64,000 bases of DNA from Rallus limicola (lineage: Eukaryota > Chordata > Aves > Gruiformes > Rallidae): contig JAKCOZ010000084.1 in the NCBI GenBank assembly GCA_022605955.1, positions 779,001 through 843,000 on the forward strand, read 5' to 3'. This document shows positions 38,573 to 51,670 of this stretch, piece after piece. The stretch's first letter is position 1. Every line of letters starts with the position of its first letter. The position numbers and the translations under genes were made by a program. The notes below the pieces were generated by a model. That model was given only the letters and a program-made list of their open reading frames with translations, was not told the DNA's origin and ran no database searches.

Positions 38573-38656
38573 TTGGATGATACCAAAAAGGAACTGGAGG
38601 AGGTGTATGCTGATCTTGTCATGGTCATGCAGGAACTTGATTTGGCAAGAGCTGAG
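38573..38656 (+). CDS. Coiled-coil protein, internal exon (28 codons)
   Basis: An 84-bp exon with a strong acceptor (tttcatttattacag) and donor (gctgag|gtaaga), phase 0 on both sides. It encodes LDDTKKELEEVYAD then LVMVMQELDLARAE. This is four perfect heptads, with Leu at every first position and T, V, V, A at the fourth, so the exon begins and ends on a heptad boundary. Same length, phase and design as the exon at 19091. The frame is intact. The protein is likely a rod-like coiled-coil scaffold (cytoskeletal, ciliary or centrosomal type would fit), but I do not recognise it and assign no function. Downstream exons were not found in the remaining 25 kb. Confidence 0.8.
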
Positions 38657-41600
38657 GTAAGACAATGTGTGTGAACATCATCTGAATGAATGCTGCAATG
38701 CCAGCTGGTTGTTTTACCCTTTGTAGTGGTTAGAGAATGCTTCTTATAATTGCATTATTTTTCTTTTTTAATAGAAGAGGGATAGTTTATTCTTACTGTC
38801 CAGTTTTCCACCTGCTGGCATAGACTAACCTGTTTCAGTGGCAGTACTGGATATTTCATATATGGAAAATCAGGATACAGTTTTTCATATGTAAACCCCA
38901 TTTATTCATGCCTATTTTGTTTTAACACAAATGTTCAAACCAAAGTCTTAAATGGAAAAAAAGAACCAAAACCAAAACCAAACAGCCAACTAACAATTTA
39001 ATAACGTGAATCTTGATATTGTGAAAAGAAGGAATGAAATGGAGTTTTGTTGATAAATCTACTTCAGGAGCTGTAATACCAGCTGCATAGCAAGGCTGCT
39101 TAGAACAGAGAAATGCTAATTTGCCGCCCCCCAATTTCTTTTACATGATCCAACTTAATTTCAAATACTATGAAAAAATACAGCTGCTTTCCCTAGCTGC
39201 AGGAAGCCACTAGTAGGAGCAATAATATAGAAAAAAAAATCAATTTTTAATAAGATTTATAATGCATTAAAACATGTATATAATTAGACATGAATCAGAA
39301 TTATTCTAGACTACTGAAAGTTTAGAAAAGTAAGTTTTCAATAAGATTTCATAGTTTTTATTTTTCCCCTTTATTGTAAATAATTCTTTTATTGTAAATA
39401 TTATAAATGTTCCTTTTTGTGTGTTGTATTTACACTAATATGTATATATATATATACACATATATATATCGCTAGCTTATTTTATTAAGCATTCATGTTG
39501 GTACAAAACTCAGCCAGTGATTGTAAACAGAGGAAAGTAATGCAAAAATATCTGTATTAACTTATTAAAAAACTCAAAGTTAGTCCTGATTCTTTAGCTT
39601 GTTGAATTTTTACTCAAGGACTAAAGCACATATTTATAGTGAAGTGATACAAATACACCTCAATAAAATGAATCATAAATCTTACAAATGGCTGATGTGA
39701 GCAGATATTAATTTACACAGGTATATTCTGATAAGGGTTAATTTCATATCTCCAGTTTAATATAGAGATTTAGTTAATTAAGTAGGTACAAAAAGTTTAC
39801 CTGTGTTTGTAATCTTGCATGGATATAATTTCCTGTGTTTTAGTTCAAAAATCTGTGCAATGCCTAGCATTGTAATGAAAATCTGCTAATGACTTAATTA
39901 TATGTAGCAATAATATGTGTTAGTTTATTTATTTATTTACTGTTTTGGATTCTGCTACTGTAACACCAGTGTGTAATAGTCCCAAAAGAAACACTGTGGG
40001 ATGCTGACTGTAATATATGGAGGGAATACTTTGATACAGGTTTTGTCATAACTGTGTGCTATACAGTGTATTTTATCATCTAGAGGAATTATATTATGCC
40101 AAGGAACTTTAAAAAAAGTTTCTTTCCCTTCATTTGTTTTGTTAGCTTTTCTATAATGCCTTTTATAAATTAATATTACATATTGTCTCATCTCTTTTAT
40201 TTATATTTTAAGAGCCTTTATTTAAGATTAGAAACAGCAATAAAATCATTGCTTACTGAAGCAAGCAGACTTTGAATCAAGCTATGCACATTAGAAGGAT
40301 GTTACACACTGCACACTTTTAATAATGATCATTTAGAAGATAATTTTAGCATCCACACAAGGGAAAAATGGATTTTTGATGAGTTCTTATATGACCATAT
40401 GTGGTATTAGTCAGTGTGAGGTATTGCTAGCGAGCTCATTGCTTTCAAAAATCAAAGTTAAATGGTTCATCTATCATCAGAATTTGTGTCTGGGCGACTT
40501 GTCTGAACATCAGTATGATTTATGGTTTGAATTGGAGGACTCAACCATGCATGTTTCTTAGTTTATCGTTTTATGCTGTCTTCAATTAAATGTCTATAAA
40601 CACAGTGATGGCTTTATGACATTGTCCATCAATAAAGACTATCAGATTTTGCATGAGAATATGTAATTTTAAGAAAAAATAATGACCTTTTGACTTCTAT
40701 GTGCCCTGTTGTACACATGATATATACGGCATGTTTAGACTTCAGGTTTTATTCCAGATCCATTTGATTTTAATCTTGCAGACTAATTAAGACAGTGGCC
40801 ATATTTTATTTAACATAATTCAGATAGACTACCATCTAGGATTTTTTGATGAAACTATCAAATAGTGATATATTCTGTAATAATGGTAAGATATAACAGG
40901 TGCATGTCTCTACAAGTATTTAGAAAAAAACATTATTTTAATTGTACTAAACCAAATTTAAAGTGATATCAAAACATTTTATTGCATATTGATTCAGTAT
41001 TTGATTATTTTACCATTTCAAGGTTGTGTTTTTTCCCTAAGACAAAATAATGCATACATTAAAATTAAATTAAACCATTCTGCAAAACGGATGAATACTA
41101 AAAAATCATAGGCTCTCATTTTCTTCAGGGACATTGAATAATGATACTTTCACTCTTCATATTTATGAATTACGGTATAGTATACACAGTGGCAGCATAT
41201 GGAGGTTGAATCATTTTCTGCACAGCTGTGCCCTGATATTGCTGTCGACAGCTATGCATTGTAAAAAAAAAATTAGCATTCCAGTTCTTAAGGCTATACT
41301 GAATATCTTTTCAATATGTTTTTATTGGAAAAGTGTATATTGTGTGATGTTTTTTTCATATGCCATGTAAGCTGAAGGTAGCTAAAGTACCATTTAGCTG
41401 AAATGTAGTTAGCATATCTTCTAAGCAAAATTCGGACTGGAGGAGGAAATATTTCATATATAAAATCCAGCTAACATGAACATCCATGCTCATATCATAC
41501 TGCATATTCCAACAGAAGGTATGCATGAGACATAGGCAAATATGTGTTTGTTCAATGTTTCACCAACACAGGTTGGTGAAAATCATAAGCATAATGTATG

Positions 41601-43597
41601 CTTATTCCAGCCTGTCTAATATTCTTCTGAGCCTTTGTGGAGATGTCTGTTGTAAATTTTTCTGTCCCATGAGGCCATGAGCTGAATTCATTTTGTATTT
41701 GGCGCATTCTCACAAGTTACAAGTTGGAAAGACACCAGATGGTGCTAGGGAGACAACTGTCAAAAATCTGTGCAAACTTGAGTCAAACAGAAGTTAATAG
41801 TGTCTGAGGTTGTGCTGTTGAGTAGGTGTCGGCTGTTGGGTAGGCGGATCTTCCTTTTGTCATAGCAATTAATATCCTTCCAAGTATGTCTTCTCAGGTT
41901 GTTTCTCTCTCTTCAATACAACTTGAATGATTCTATTTTCCATCTCCCATTATTCTTTAGCTAGTAAGTAAAAATATATAGAAAAGTAAGTACATGAATC
42001 ACTGCTGTTCATTAGTTAATTTTCTCCTTCATGTTTTTGTATTTTAAGCTTTAGCTACATGAGGAAAGAAAAAAACCGTTGCATTTGTGCAGGCTACATA
42101 TAAGGTGTATAACAGTGTAAAAATATATCAGTTGTTTTTTTAAAAATGTCAATGCGTACTTCCTTTTATGGCAGTGACAGGTAATGAGAAGATTTCCTCA
42201 TTTGAGGAAAAAAATAAAGAAAAAGAAGGCCTGCTATACTGGATAGATAGCTTTTCATAGGACTAATTTGAAAATGTTGAATCTGCAACGCATGCTCTAG
42301 AATTTTGAGCAGCTTGCATGAATCAGAAGAGGGTTCTCAGTAGCCTGCATCATAGTCATGCATTATTTGCGGTCTAATTGTAGGGTACCCTCATCTTAAC
42401 AAAAAATATTTCATAGAATTTTATGTAAAACCATAACCCACCTGAAATAAACATATCATAAAAAGTAATTGAAAGTTGCTGGACAAGTATTTTTTTTCTA
42501 ATTGCTATGCCATGTTGTTCAGGCTATCAGATTTACTTAGTTCTGTTGTGGATATTAATCTTCCTACCCAATGGCGCATGCAGCCGTTTGCACCAGAGGA
42601 CTTTTTGCCTGTAGCATGTGTTTATATTTGAAACTGGATTTGGTAATTGTTCTAGACATTGTGATCTGGGTTTTCTAGTAACAGAAACAACTATAAACTC
42701 ATTTGGTAGAAAAATAATATTTTCTGGTTAAATATTTAAGGGAGGACTGGAAGGACAAAATCAACTGGGTAGGTTTTTTTTCGGTTTTGTTTTTTTTTTT
42801 CTTCAGGTGTGTGCCTTCTCTGAAACTCTGTGCATGCAGATGAGATGATTTTTCTGCAGAAAACATTTCATAAGATAAAGGCAGCAATCTTGTATCTCAT
42901 TGTTAATTCTCCTGCTTGCTTGCTATCCAGAATCTTGTATGACAGGCAGAAAAGCAGTTCTCTGGAAAATTTAAGACATAGGTGTTGGTTCTAGTATAAT
43001 CCATGTTATATTTATTGTATGTATCACCTATTTCCAGAAGAGTAGCTTCTTTCTGTATAACAAGTGAGTACATATAACGTAATCTATTTTAGGTCTTCAT
43101 ACCAGGACTAAACGATTGAATTAAGTAATACTGTAAAATCTTTGACTTGGTTGCAGCCCATGAACCATCTTTATTTAAGGCTAGACATCTAAATTTAATT
43201 ACTTTACACGTGGAATGTCTGTCAGTATTGGGAATGACAGTAGGCATCCATACTTTCTGGACCTCAGGGAGGTGATATCTCAGCATATGGGCTTAATTTA
43301 AACAGACACTCAAGTAACTGTGTTTTACATTTACAAACATCCCATACCTGAGAACAGTCTCCTGTACAGGGAATCCTTGTAAATGTGTCAGGAAGCTGTA
43401 CTCCACAAGTCATCCTTGTTTTGCTCTATTAAAAAAGCAGCACTTTCTAGTGGAAACCATGTGTTGCTAGGGTATTTTGTTACCTTAAGCACAAAAAAAC
43501 CCTGCAATATGTGCTGACAAATGTGAACTCATTATTCTAGTCTATCTGAAAACCACAAGAAGACTATGTCTTTCACAAAAAAGGAATAATGTAAAAT
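38657..43597. other. Presumed intron or downstream DNA
   Basis: A strong acceptor-like site (cttttttaatag at 38764-38775) is followed by a short frame ending at 38829; no further support. An AT-rich microsatellite with TATATA and ACATATATAT lies at 39438-39469. A near-repeat of tttattgtaaata is at 39371-39400. No exon or larger repeat recognised. Confidence 0.35.
39438..39469. repeat. AT-rich dinucleotide repeat
   Basis: A short TA array with an ACACA interruption (tatgtatatatatatataca followed by catatatatat). Confidence 0.85.
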
Positions 43598-44565
43598 CAT
43601 CGAATGATGGGACTGTAGGAATATTCAAGTTGGAAGGGACCTCAGAAGGTCTCTGTCCAACTTACTGCTCAAAACAGGCTCAGCTATGAGGTCAGAACAA
43701 GTTGTGCAGGGCTTTACTCATCCTAATACAACCTCTTCCAGTGCTTGATTGTCCTCATAAAGATACTTGACTCTAAAGCTGCCTTCTTCCAAGTAATGTC
43801 TGTTTTCTTTCATCCTCTCACCATGCACTTTTGCTAAAAGCCTGACACAACCGCAGTGACTTCACTGTAGTTACTGGAAGGCTGTTGTGTGGTACCTCCA
43901 AAGCCATCTCTTCTCTAGGCATAACAAACAAGGGTTGTTCAGCCTCTCCTCACAGGGCAAGAGCTCCAGGTCCCTGACAATGGTCCACCCAATGAACTCA
44001 TTCCAGTTTATCTTTGTATTTTCTTCCAGTGGATAACCCATAAGTAGACATAGTTGTGATCTCATGAATGCTGATCAAAGTGGGATAATAATTTTTTCTC
44101 AATATTTTCCTTGTGCTCCTGCTAATATATCCTAGGATGTGGTTGATCTTTTTTGCTTCCTGGGCACAGTGCAGGTCATTTCCAGCATAGCTGCTCCTCA
44201 GGCAGCCCATCCTCAACCTCTATCAGTGCAAGGGCTTCTTCCTTCCTAGATGTAGGAATTGGCCTTTGTCCTTGTACAATATCATAAGGTTCATGTCTGT
44301 CAATTCCTTCAGCATGTCCAGATGACACTGAGTAGCATCCCTGCTCTCAACTCTACTGACTTGTCCCCCCAGTTTGGTGTCTTCTAGGAACATGATAAGA
44401 GTACATTCCATTGCCTTCTCTCGGTTGTCGATTAAGATATTGAAGAGGAGAGGTCTCATTTTAGACTTCTGTGGTACTACCGTGCTTACTGGCCCCCACT
44501 AACTACTACCATAACTTTAACCATTTTCATCCATCTAGCTGTATATCTTCCCAGACCATAATGCC
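43598..44565 (-). mobile_element. Old CR1 LINE, 3' half
   Basis: Reverse-orientation CR1 with a worn tail. It starts with aagttggaagggacctcag and runs through 'gttgttcagcctctcctcacagggcaagagctccagg', 'cctaggatgtggttgatcttttttgcttcctgggcacagtgcaggtcat', 'gtccagatgacactgagtagcatcc' and 'gattaagatattgaagaggagaggtctc'. These are the C-terminal and RT core blocks of the CR1 protein read backwards. Open frames such as ILIDNREKAMECTLIMFLED on the minus strand (44223-44459) are degraded RT pieces. It ends near 44565, where a second copy begins. Confidence 0.8.
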
Positions 44566-44569
44566 TGAA

Positions 44570-45145
44570 CTCAGACATTTTGGGAGGCAGTATTGAAAAC
44601 TATGCTAAAATTGAGGTGAATTACATCTTTCATATTACACAAATATTTCTTAAGGGACTTAGAAAAATTTGCTGTATATTTCATCACAACTATGAAAATA
44701 AAAAATATTTTTACACAAAGATTTAGGAGCTCTTCTCCCAGTCTGTATCTATGTCCGGGATTCCTCCAGCCCAAGTGCAAGTCCTTACATTTTGCAGTGT
44801 TGAACTTCATTAGGTTCACCCGAGCCCACCTTTCCAGAATGTCTGGATGGCTTCCTTTCCTTCTCTTGTGTCAACCACACCACTCAGCTTGGTGTCATAC
44901 ACAAACTTGCAGAGGTTGCACCCAATTCCATTGTCATTGTCATTGATAAAGTTGTTGAAGAGCACTGGTCCCAAGACAGACACCTAGGGGACACTGCTTG
45001 TTCCCTGACTCCACCTGGATATAGACTCATTTACCACCAACCCTTATCTGCATTCTTTCAGCCATTTCTTATCCATTGGATGGTCTACCCGTCAAATCCA
45101 CATCTCTCTAATTTGTGTGCTTGTGTCCCCATGAAGACACCAAAC
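44570..45145 (-). mobile_element. Second CR1 LINE fragment covering the same RT region
   Basis: Reverse-orientation CR1. The minus-strand peptide MNLMKFNTAKCKDLHLGW then RNPGHRYRLGEELLN (44719-44819) is the CR1 KFN.GKCKVLHLG block. It is followed by 'cagcttggtgtcatacacaaacttgcagaggttgcaccc', 'gttgttgaagagcactggtcccaag' and 'caccaacccttatctgcattctttcagccatt' to about 45145. These blocks repeat what is already present at 44290-44565, so this is a separate insertion or a duplication. Confidence 0.78.
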
Positions 45146-46840
45146 GTTTAATGGAAACTAGACTGTTTTTTCTCATTCTTAAGCAGATGTTTTGGTCAAT
45201 TGACTATCTAGTTGTTCAGAGCAATTCAGTTTACTGCCTATGTCTCCAATGGATGTGAAGCTCAGACATCTATACATGTATTGGTACTTATGTGAGAAGT
45301 ATAAGCTAAATGGCATATTAAAACAGGTGATTAAAAATATTTCCTAAGATTAAAATACATAATTTAGGAATACTGTTTCTGTGAACTTATTCAGGGTGTA
45401 AAGTATTTTGTTATTGACATGCTTGTCAGTGTCCTGAAAACAATGTGTGCATTGTCAGTCAAATAATGGACACATTATTATCTCCTCCTTATTTTTTCCT
45501 GGTGTTTGCCTCATCAACTTTTGAGCTTCCCATTCAATTAAACTTTGGAATATAGAACACACCAATACTGAGCTGGATGTCACTTGCCTGGATGTTTTAG
45601 CATTGATGAAATGCTAAACAGTATTGATTTGTTTTATTTTAAAAAGATTCAAGAATTATATTTGCCCAAAAGATTTTATTAGAGCCAATTAATTTTCAGT
45701 GTTAATCACACAATAATTAAAAATCCATCTGACTTCTGGGCATGATTTGTTAGCTTACGATTCCTGTAAAAAATGGTTGTTCCCCCAGCCACATTAGAAA
45801 GATGAAGGATTGCATGAATCAAAGATTCATAAATGTAGTTATGGAGTGTCATCAGAAAATTAAGGACAGAATAAAAGATTATCTGTGATGGTTCAGAAGA
45901 AAAAGCAATGAAAGGAAGGGCAAACAGGACTATATCAAATTCATCATTTCAAGTTATGTGATGTGGACACATCTTTGCATCTGCTACTCTACAGTATATA
46001 CTGTATACTAAGCACTACAGTTCCGCCTATTAGAAAGAAATGAACAAAGTATAATGTTGGCATAATAATACTTAAGTTGGGGCCTTTGAAAAGGGTTCTT
46101 CAGAGTTGTGTTGTGTTTTTTTAAATTTATATTTTATTTAAACACATTAGCAGTTATGAGTTTGTCAGAATCCTAATACTAATTGTTTTAGTGACCTAAA
46201 TACTAGACCACTACATGTAAAATAAAATACAAAACATAATATAAAATGTATATTTCTGTCTGGGTATTTGTATCACATGATTCTAAGAAAATAATAGTTA
46301 TCTTACCCACAAATTAGGTCCAGTTTCTTAAACTGTTACTGTATATGTTTGTGTAAAATATGCAGATACTCTATTACTGTAGTTTATTGACTGTGTACAT
46401 AGGAATTTATCCAAACCTCAATCTTCTTTTAATGTAGTCACTCTTTCAAGCAAAAACTTGACATCTAAGTTTTATTAGATTCTCTTTATCAATTAATTCC
46501 AGCTAGGAGTATTTCTTATTTATCTTAGTGTGTGGTGAGTATCCTAAATTCTTCAACTTTCTTTTTACCAAGGGCTGTAGTTTTCTTTGAGATATCTACA
46601 TTAAGTGTCACTGCCCTTGAGTCTCACAGAATATATGCATTAGTCTTAGTCACTGCTTTGTATCTATTTTAAAAATCTTATAAAATACCAGAGTTTTCTC
46701 ATAGTTGTCAGATTTGTTTCAGTGGCATTTGGCCCTAACTGGGCAAAGAGATGTAAAATCTATAATTAACATTATATCTGAGTGTGTGCTGCATTGTTTT
46801 TCAATAATGCTCGAATATCTACTTTATCTTTTTTCCCCTT
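45146..46840. other. No gene or repeat recognised
   Basis: AT-rich noncoding sequence. Confidence 0.4.
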
Positions 46841-46844
46841 TTCA

Positions 46845-48330
46845 AGAGAGAAAAGTAGGTGAAATACCAACTCCATTATCCAAAGATAGGATTAGCCAAT
46901 TAGGCATACAGAAATCTCTGCGAACAGATGGGTTGTATGTGAAGGTGCTGCTGGAGCTGGCTGGTATCACTGCAAGGCTGTTTAAACACTTCAAAAGGTC
47001 ATGAATTTTGGAGGAGGTTCCCAATGACTGGAAAAAACCCAAATGTCAGAACTATCATCAAAAACAGCAAGAAGGAAGATCCAGAGGACTATAAGCAGGT
47101 CTGCTTCACCTCTGTGACTGGACAGGTGAGGGAATAAATCATCTGGGAAGCTGTTAAAGGACTAAAATATGATTGGAAGCAGACAACATAGATTTAACAT
47201 GCACAAATAATGCTAGAATTTCTGTGATGAGTGCTGGTGCTGCAGACAAAGGGGTGGTTAGTGACTGCCATATACCTTGACTTTAACAAGGCATTTGACA
47301 CTCTCACAAAGTCTCTTTACCATGAAATTGGTGAGATCCATGCTGGATAAATGGATAATGAGGTGGATGGAAAATTGGCTGGACTGCCAAACTCAAAGAG
47401 CTGTCATTAGCCGTGCCAAATTTATCTGGTGGTCAATAGAAGGTGGCATCCTTCAGTGATCCATGCTTGGACTGATGCTGTTCAACGTCTGCACTAAAGG
47501 ACTGAGTGATAGGATAGTACCAAGTTGGGAGAAGTGGTCAATATATTGGAAGACAGGGCCATTGTTCAGAAGGACCTGAACAGGCTGGAGAAATGGGTTA
47601 AAAGAATCCTTATAAAGTTCAACAGAAACTAGTGGAAAGTCCTATGCCAGGGGAGGAGTAACCCCATGCAATGGTAGAAGCCGGTGGAAGGCCAGCTGTC
47701 TAGAAAGCATCTTTGAATCAAAAATAATTTTAGGGCACCGGTGGACATCAATGTGAATGATATTCATCAGCAAGAAGATCAATTGCATCCTCAGCTCTAT
47801 TATTAAGAATGTCGTCAGTGGGTCCAGAGGCGTGATCCTTCTCCCCCTATTTGGTACTTGTGAGAGGGCATCTGAAGTGCTGTCTGGCTTTGGGCTCCCC
47901 ATGTCAAGAAAAAATATTGGCATACTAAAGTGAGTCAAGTGGAGAGTGATCAAGATGGTCAAGGAGCTGGAGCATGTGATGTATAAGGAAAAGCTGAGGA
48001 AACAAGAGAAGGCTCAGGGTAGTCTTTGTTTCTGCCTGCAGCTGACTGGATGGAGCCAGAGTCTTACCAGGGGTGCACAATGATGGGATCGGAAGCAATG
48101 GATGAAAATTGGAACATGGGAAATGACAACTATGTATAAGGGGAAACTGTTTTTACCATGAAGATGCTCAAATCCTGAAACTGGCTCCCCTGAGAGTTTG
48201 TGAAGCCTGTCTTTGGAGTTGCCTGAGACTTGACTGGACACAGCCCTGAACTACCTGCTTTAGTTAGATCTCCTTTAAGCGGGGGGCTATATTTCCCTTA
48301 CAACCTAAATGATTCCATGATTCTATTATT
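46845..48330 (+). mobile_element. Old CR1 LINE, RT to 3' end
   Basis: A heavily decayed, nearly 1.5-kb plus-strand CR1. Visible blocks are DGLYVKVLLELAGI (46927-46968), a PNDWKK block near 47020, IYLDFNKAFDT near 47272-47301 (motif A) and a disrupted GGILQ/SMLG motif B near 47440-47470. QARQ-like C-terminal pieces follow, and the tail is gattccatgattctatt (48310-48326). There are many stops and frameshifts. The small open frames here, on both strands, are remnants. Confidence 0.8.
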
Positions 48331-50261
48331 TTGTGAATTTAGCTTTGGCCATTAGTAGTTTTTATTACGGGAACTCTTTCAACATAAATCTTTAACAACA
48401 CAGGTAATTCACTATGGAAACCAACTGGAACTGCTGGGGTACTCAAATATCATACACCAAAGGATACAACTTGCCAAATTTGTAGAGCTATGAAAACTGA
48501 ACAGACTGCAACAGCAAAATGTTTTTGCAACAGTAAATAGTATGAAACCATGATTTATATCAACTGAGCCTGAATGTCTTTTCCAAAATAGACATGTTCA
48601 TTTAGTTAAATTTATCTGCCCCCTTCTAACATCTATTTCTGTGCCTTGGAAAACACTTGTATAGCTTTTGGCTTTAGCTGGAGTCACTCTGCTCAGTAAT
48701 TTATCCAGAGGTCTACATGCCTGCTCAAAGGCAGGCACAAGTCAATACATTGAAAGCCTTTTCATAATTCTGTATACATTCTCATTCCATCATACCTGTC
48801 AGTCTACACATTCTCTCTGCCACAGAAAAAAACAGGGATACTATTTACAGACAATAAAGTCTATTACCACTTAAAGAGTACTAAAAGAAGAAACACATCT
48901 TTCTGTCTCTTTGACATATCCCAAACCTATTTTGCATCCCATTGCAAAGGAGGCAAGGTTGACTAGTGTGGAAAATCTGGACTCATAGCACATCTACCAC
49001 TCACACATGACATGGTGACTTATAGCTGAACCATGCCAACTACCATATCCCAGATGTTTACTGACAGCTTTTCCTTCATTTCCATTTGCTGCTTCTTTCA
49101 TTCCAGAAGAAAAAGTTATTTTTTTCTCTCCTTAGCAACAAAAACCTGTTCAAGCAGCTGTTTGCTGTGCCTCCATGAGCAGGCTCTCCTCTTTCTAAAA
49201 CACTTTTTAAGACTGAAATCTGCCTTTCCATAGGTCCTGACATAATGACTACCTCTCCAGAAACTCAGGCATTCCTTCAAGGTAGAAGTGTCCTGCTCCA
49301 TGGATTGTGGGTAGAAAGAGAGAAGCCATGGAAATAGACCTTGTCCCAACCAACCTCTTCACCTGAATGAAGGATCTAGGCACCATAATCTAAATTTGTA
49401 TTTAGCTCAGCTTTGCGCAGGTGGTTGGATGAGGTGATATTCAGAATTTTTGAGGTTTTATTTTTAATAAACTGATCATTCTTTACCTGTAGTGAAATAG
49501 ACCCCATGGCAGTGCCTTGAGTGTTTTTCAGCACTGTCTCCATGCCAGCTATCTGCTGCTTTGCCAATGTGAATGAATGGTGACCTTTTACTTTAGCTGT
49601 AAAAATCTCCCTGGAAGCTCATTCTTCCTCCTAGAATTTCTCATACTTCTACAGAAAGAGGTAGGCCTCCTATTTGTTAGCCCCAGACCATGCCCCAGGC
49701 TCAGCTGTGTGTTTTGAAGGATGGAGTATGCCATAAAGATAGTCCTGGAAATGTGAGACATATACTGGCAGTGCAGGCAACACCACCAAATTTTTATGAT
49801 GAAGCCAACTTTATTGCAAAGTGAATCTAGCAGTAAGTACAGCTCTAAGACTGTCATAAAGCAGCTGGTAAAGCATAGGGGAAAACAGATTCTGAAGAAA
49901 TAGAAATTGTGTCCTGTAAAGTGCAAGGGAAAAGATAGAAGGGATAACAGTTGGAATTTATGGTATCTAGTGACATTTGAAATCAGATAGGGCTTGGTGC
50001 CTTTAGGGTTTTTCCTTGAAGCACAGTTTGAGAAGACAGTCATGTGTGTGGATGGCAGTGTAGACTACCTGAGTTTTCATACCCTTTCTTTACGACATTG
50101 CTTTTGCTGATGTGATAACTCAGTCCAGACTGAATGAATGGGATTATGGACAATGAAATTGAACTGATGTCTCAAATAGATCAGGTTACTGCTGAGATGC
50201 TCTGAACTTTGAACACAACATGTGACTACTTTCCTCTCCTTTGCCATTGCCTCACTGCATT

Positions 50262-50385
50262 ACCTTAAACAAATCAGTCTATTTCCCATCTGGAAAATGG
50301 GCAATAATAAAACCAATTTACCTTACATGGCAACTGTTAAGATTAATTAGTTAATGCTATGGAGCTCTCATTTCTGCAGAGGCTT
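50262..50385 (+). mobile_element. MIR-like ancient SINE relic
   Basis: The order of blocks caaatcagtctatttccc, atctggaaaatgggcaataat, accttacatggcaactgtta and agattaattagttaatgc closely follows the MIR/CORE-SINE consensus ('cctcagtttccccatctgtaaaatggggataata... ggattaattaattaatg'). This is from memory of the family; the divergence fits an amniote-age relic. Confidence 0.5.
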
Positions 50386-50847
50386 CCTATGGCCCACAAC
50401 GGAGGCATATAGAAACAAAAAGAGGATTTGCATGTTTAAACCAGGCAGTTTCCTTGTTCAGAGGAAGAAAGGATAGGCATAGATTGAGATTTCAGTTTCC
50501 TTTTCTTTTGCCAGTAACGTCTGCATTTGGAAGACTAATGCTCTAATAATACTTTGTACTCATTTGGAAATTTAGATGAGACATTTGGGTTTCTTAAGTA
50601 GTTTTGCATTAGATTTAAGCTATCTCATAAATAACTGATGACTTAAAAAAATCCGTCTACATTTCATCTTATTATAGAAAGAAGGGCTATTATAGAGAGA
50701 AAAACCCCAGGGTGTTACTGTATCGGTCCTTCAATATGTATGTGATATTATCATGTGCTTTAACCACTCTAGTCTTTAATAAATCGATTGGTCTGTTCTT
50801 TGGCCTCAGAAATATTAAATTGTATATTTTTTTACTCATTTTCAGTT

Positions 50848-50955
50848 TTGCATGTGTATGTATATAGGTATATATAAAAATATTTGAATATGTAAATATA
50901 TATACACACGTATGTGTATATATATGTAGTATGCATGTACATGTGTGCATGTACA
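50848..50955. repeat. TA/TG/CA-rich microsatellite
   Basis: Irregular tracts of tatgtatatagg, tatatatacacacg, tatgtgtatatatatg and catgtacatgtgtgcatgta. It creates a spurious YTHTC/YIYTYV-type open frame on the minus strand. Confidence 0.85.
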
Positions 50956-51599
50956 ATATAGCTATAAATGTGGATGTATATAAATTTATCTTCTGAATTA
51001 TTATATCCCTTAAAAAAATTTATTTCCTGGACAAGTTTACACAAGCCTGTCTGGGATCCTGTGTTCTTCAGCAGCAGTGGAATATGCTGCACTAATGATT
51101 TTCCAGCCACATTCACCAGACTGCATCCACCTCAAATCTGTCTGAGCTATCAGTGTAGGCATATTGACAGCTTCTCTGTACTTCATTTCCTACCTGCAAA
51201 GTAAAAGGCTAGTTGAGCAGATAAACTTATCAAAGGCTGTAAGACAAGTAGTGAAAAACATATTAAGAACAGGCATTTATGTTACTAAACCAAAGAAAAT
51301 CACAAAGGTATGACTATTTTATCCTGTTCTAAAGAAATCCAACATTTATTAAACATCTTGGAGTCTGAGTCAGCAAAGAAATTAAGTACAAGCTTAATTT
51401 GAAGTCAATAGTATTTAACCACTTGCCTATAACTAATTATGTGCTTAAATGGTTTTCTGAATTTGTAATTTAATATAAATGCATATGAAGTGTGTGGGCT
51501 TAGCATAGTTGTGGGGTTTTTTTTTTCAAAATGCAACTTAAAGAAGAGATCGCTTGACCTTTCCAATTCTAATTGGTTTCTTCACATTAAGATGTGAAG

Positions 51600-51670
51600 A
51601 ACTACATGGCAGCAGGTTGGACCTAGATGATCTTTAAAGCCCCTTCCAACCCAAGCCATTCTGATTCTAA
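51600..51670 (+). mobile_element. CR1 3'-end fragment
   Basis: About 70 bp of CR1 3' end: ggcagcaggttggacctagatgatctttaaagccccttccaaccc, then the tail remnant cattctgattctaat. Confidence 0.85.

Larger units (their letters stand above)
48331..51599. other. No gene recognised; MIR-like relic and AT/GT repeat inside
   Basis: The longest open frame outside low-complexity repeats (minus, 49588-50043, 151 codons) has no recognisable domain, splice support or homology that I can see. I treat it as non-coding. A MIR-like SINE relic lies at 50262-50385 and a microsatellite at 50848-50955. Confidence 0.4.

Noticed and set aside
38776..38829. Short frame after a strong acceptor, 119 bp downstream of the exon at 38573
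   Set aside because: Only 17 codons before a stop, no helical character, no donor.
49588..50043. 151-codon minus-strand open frame
   Set aside because: No domain, no splice or promoter signals, unremarkable Ser/Leu/Phe-rich composition expected from random AT-rich DNA.
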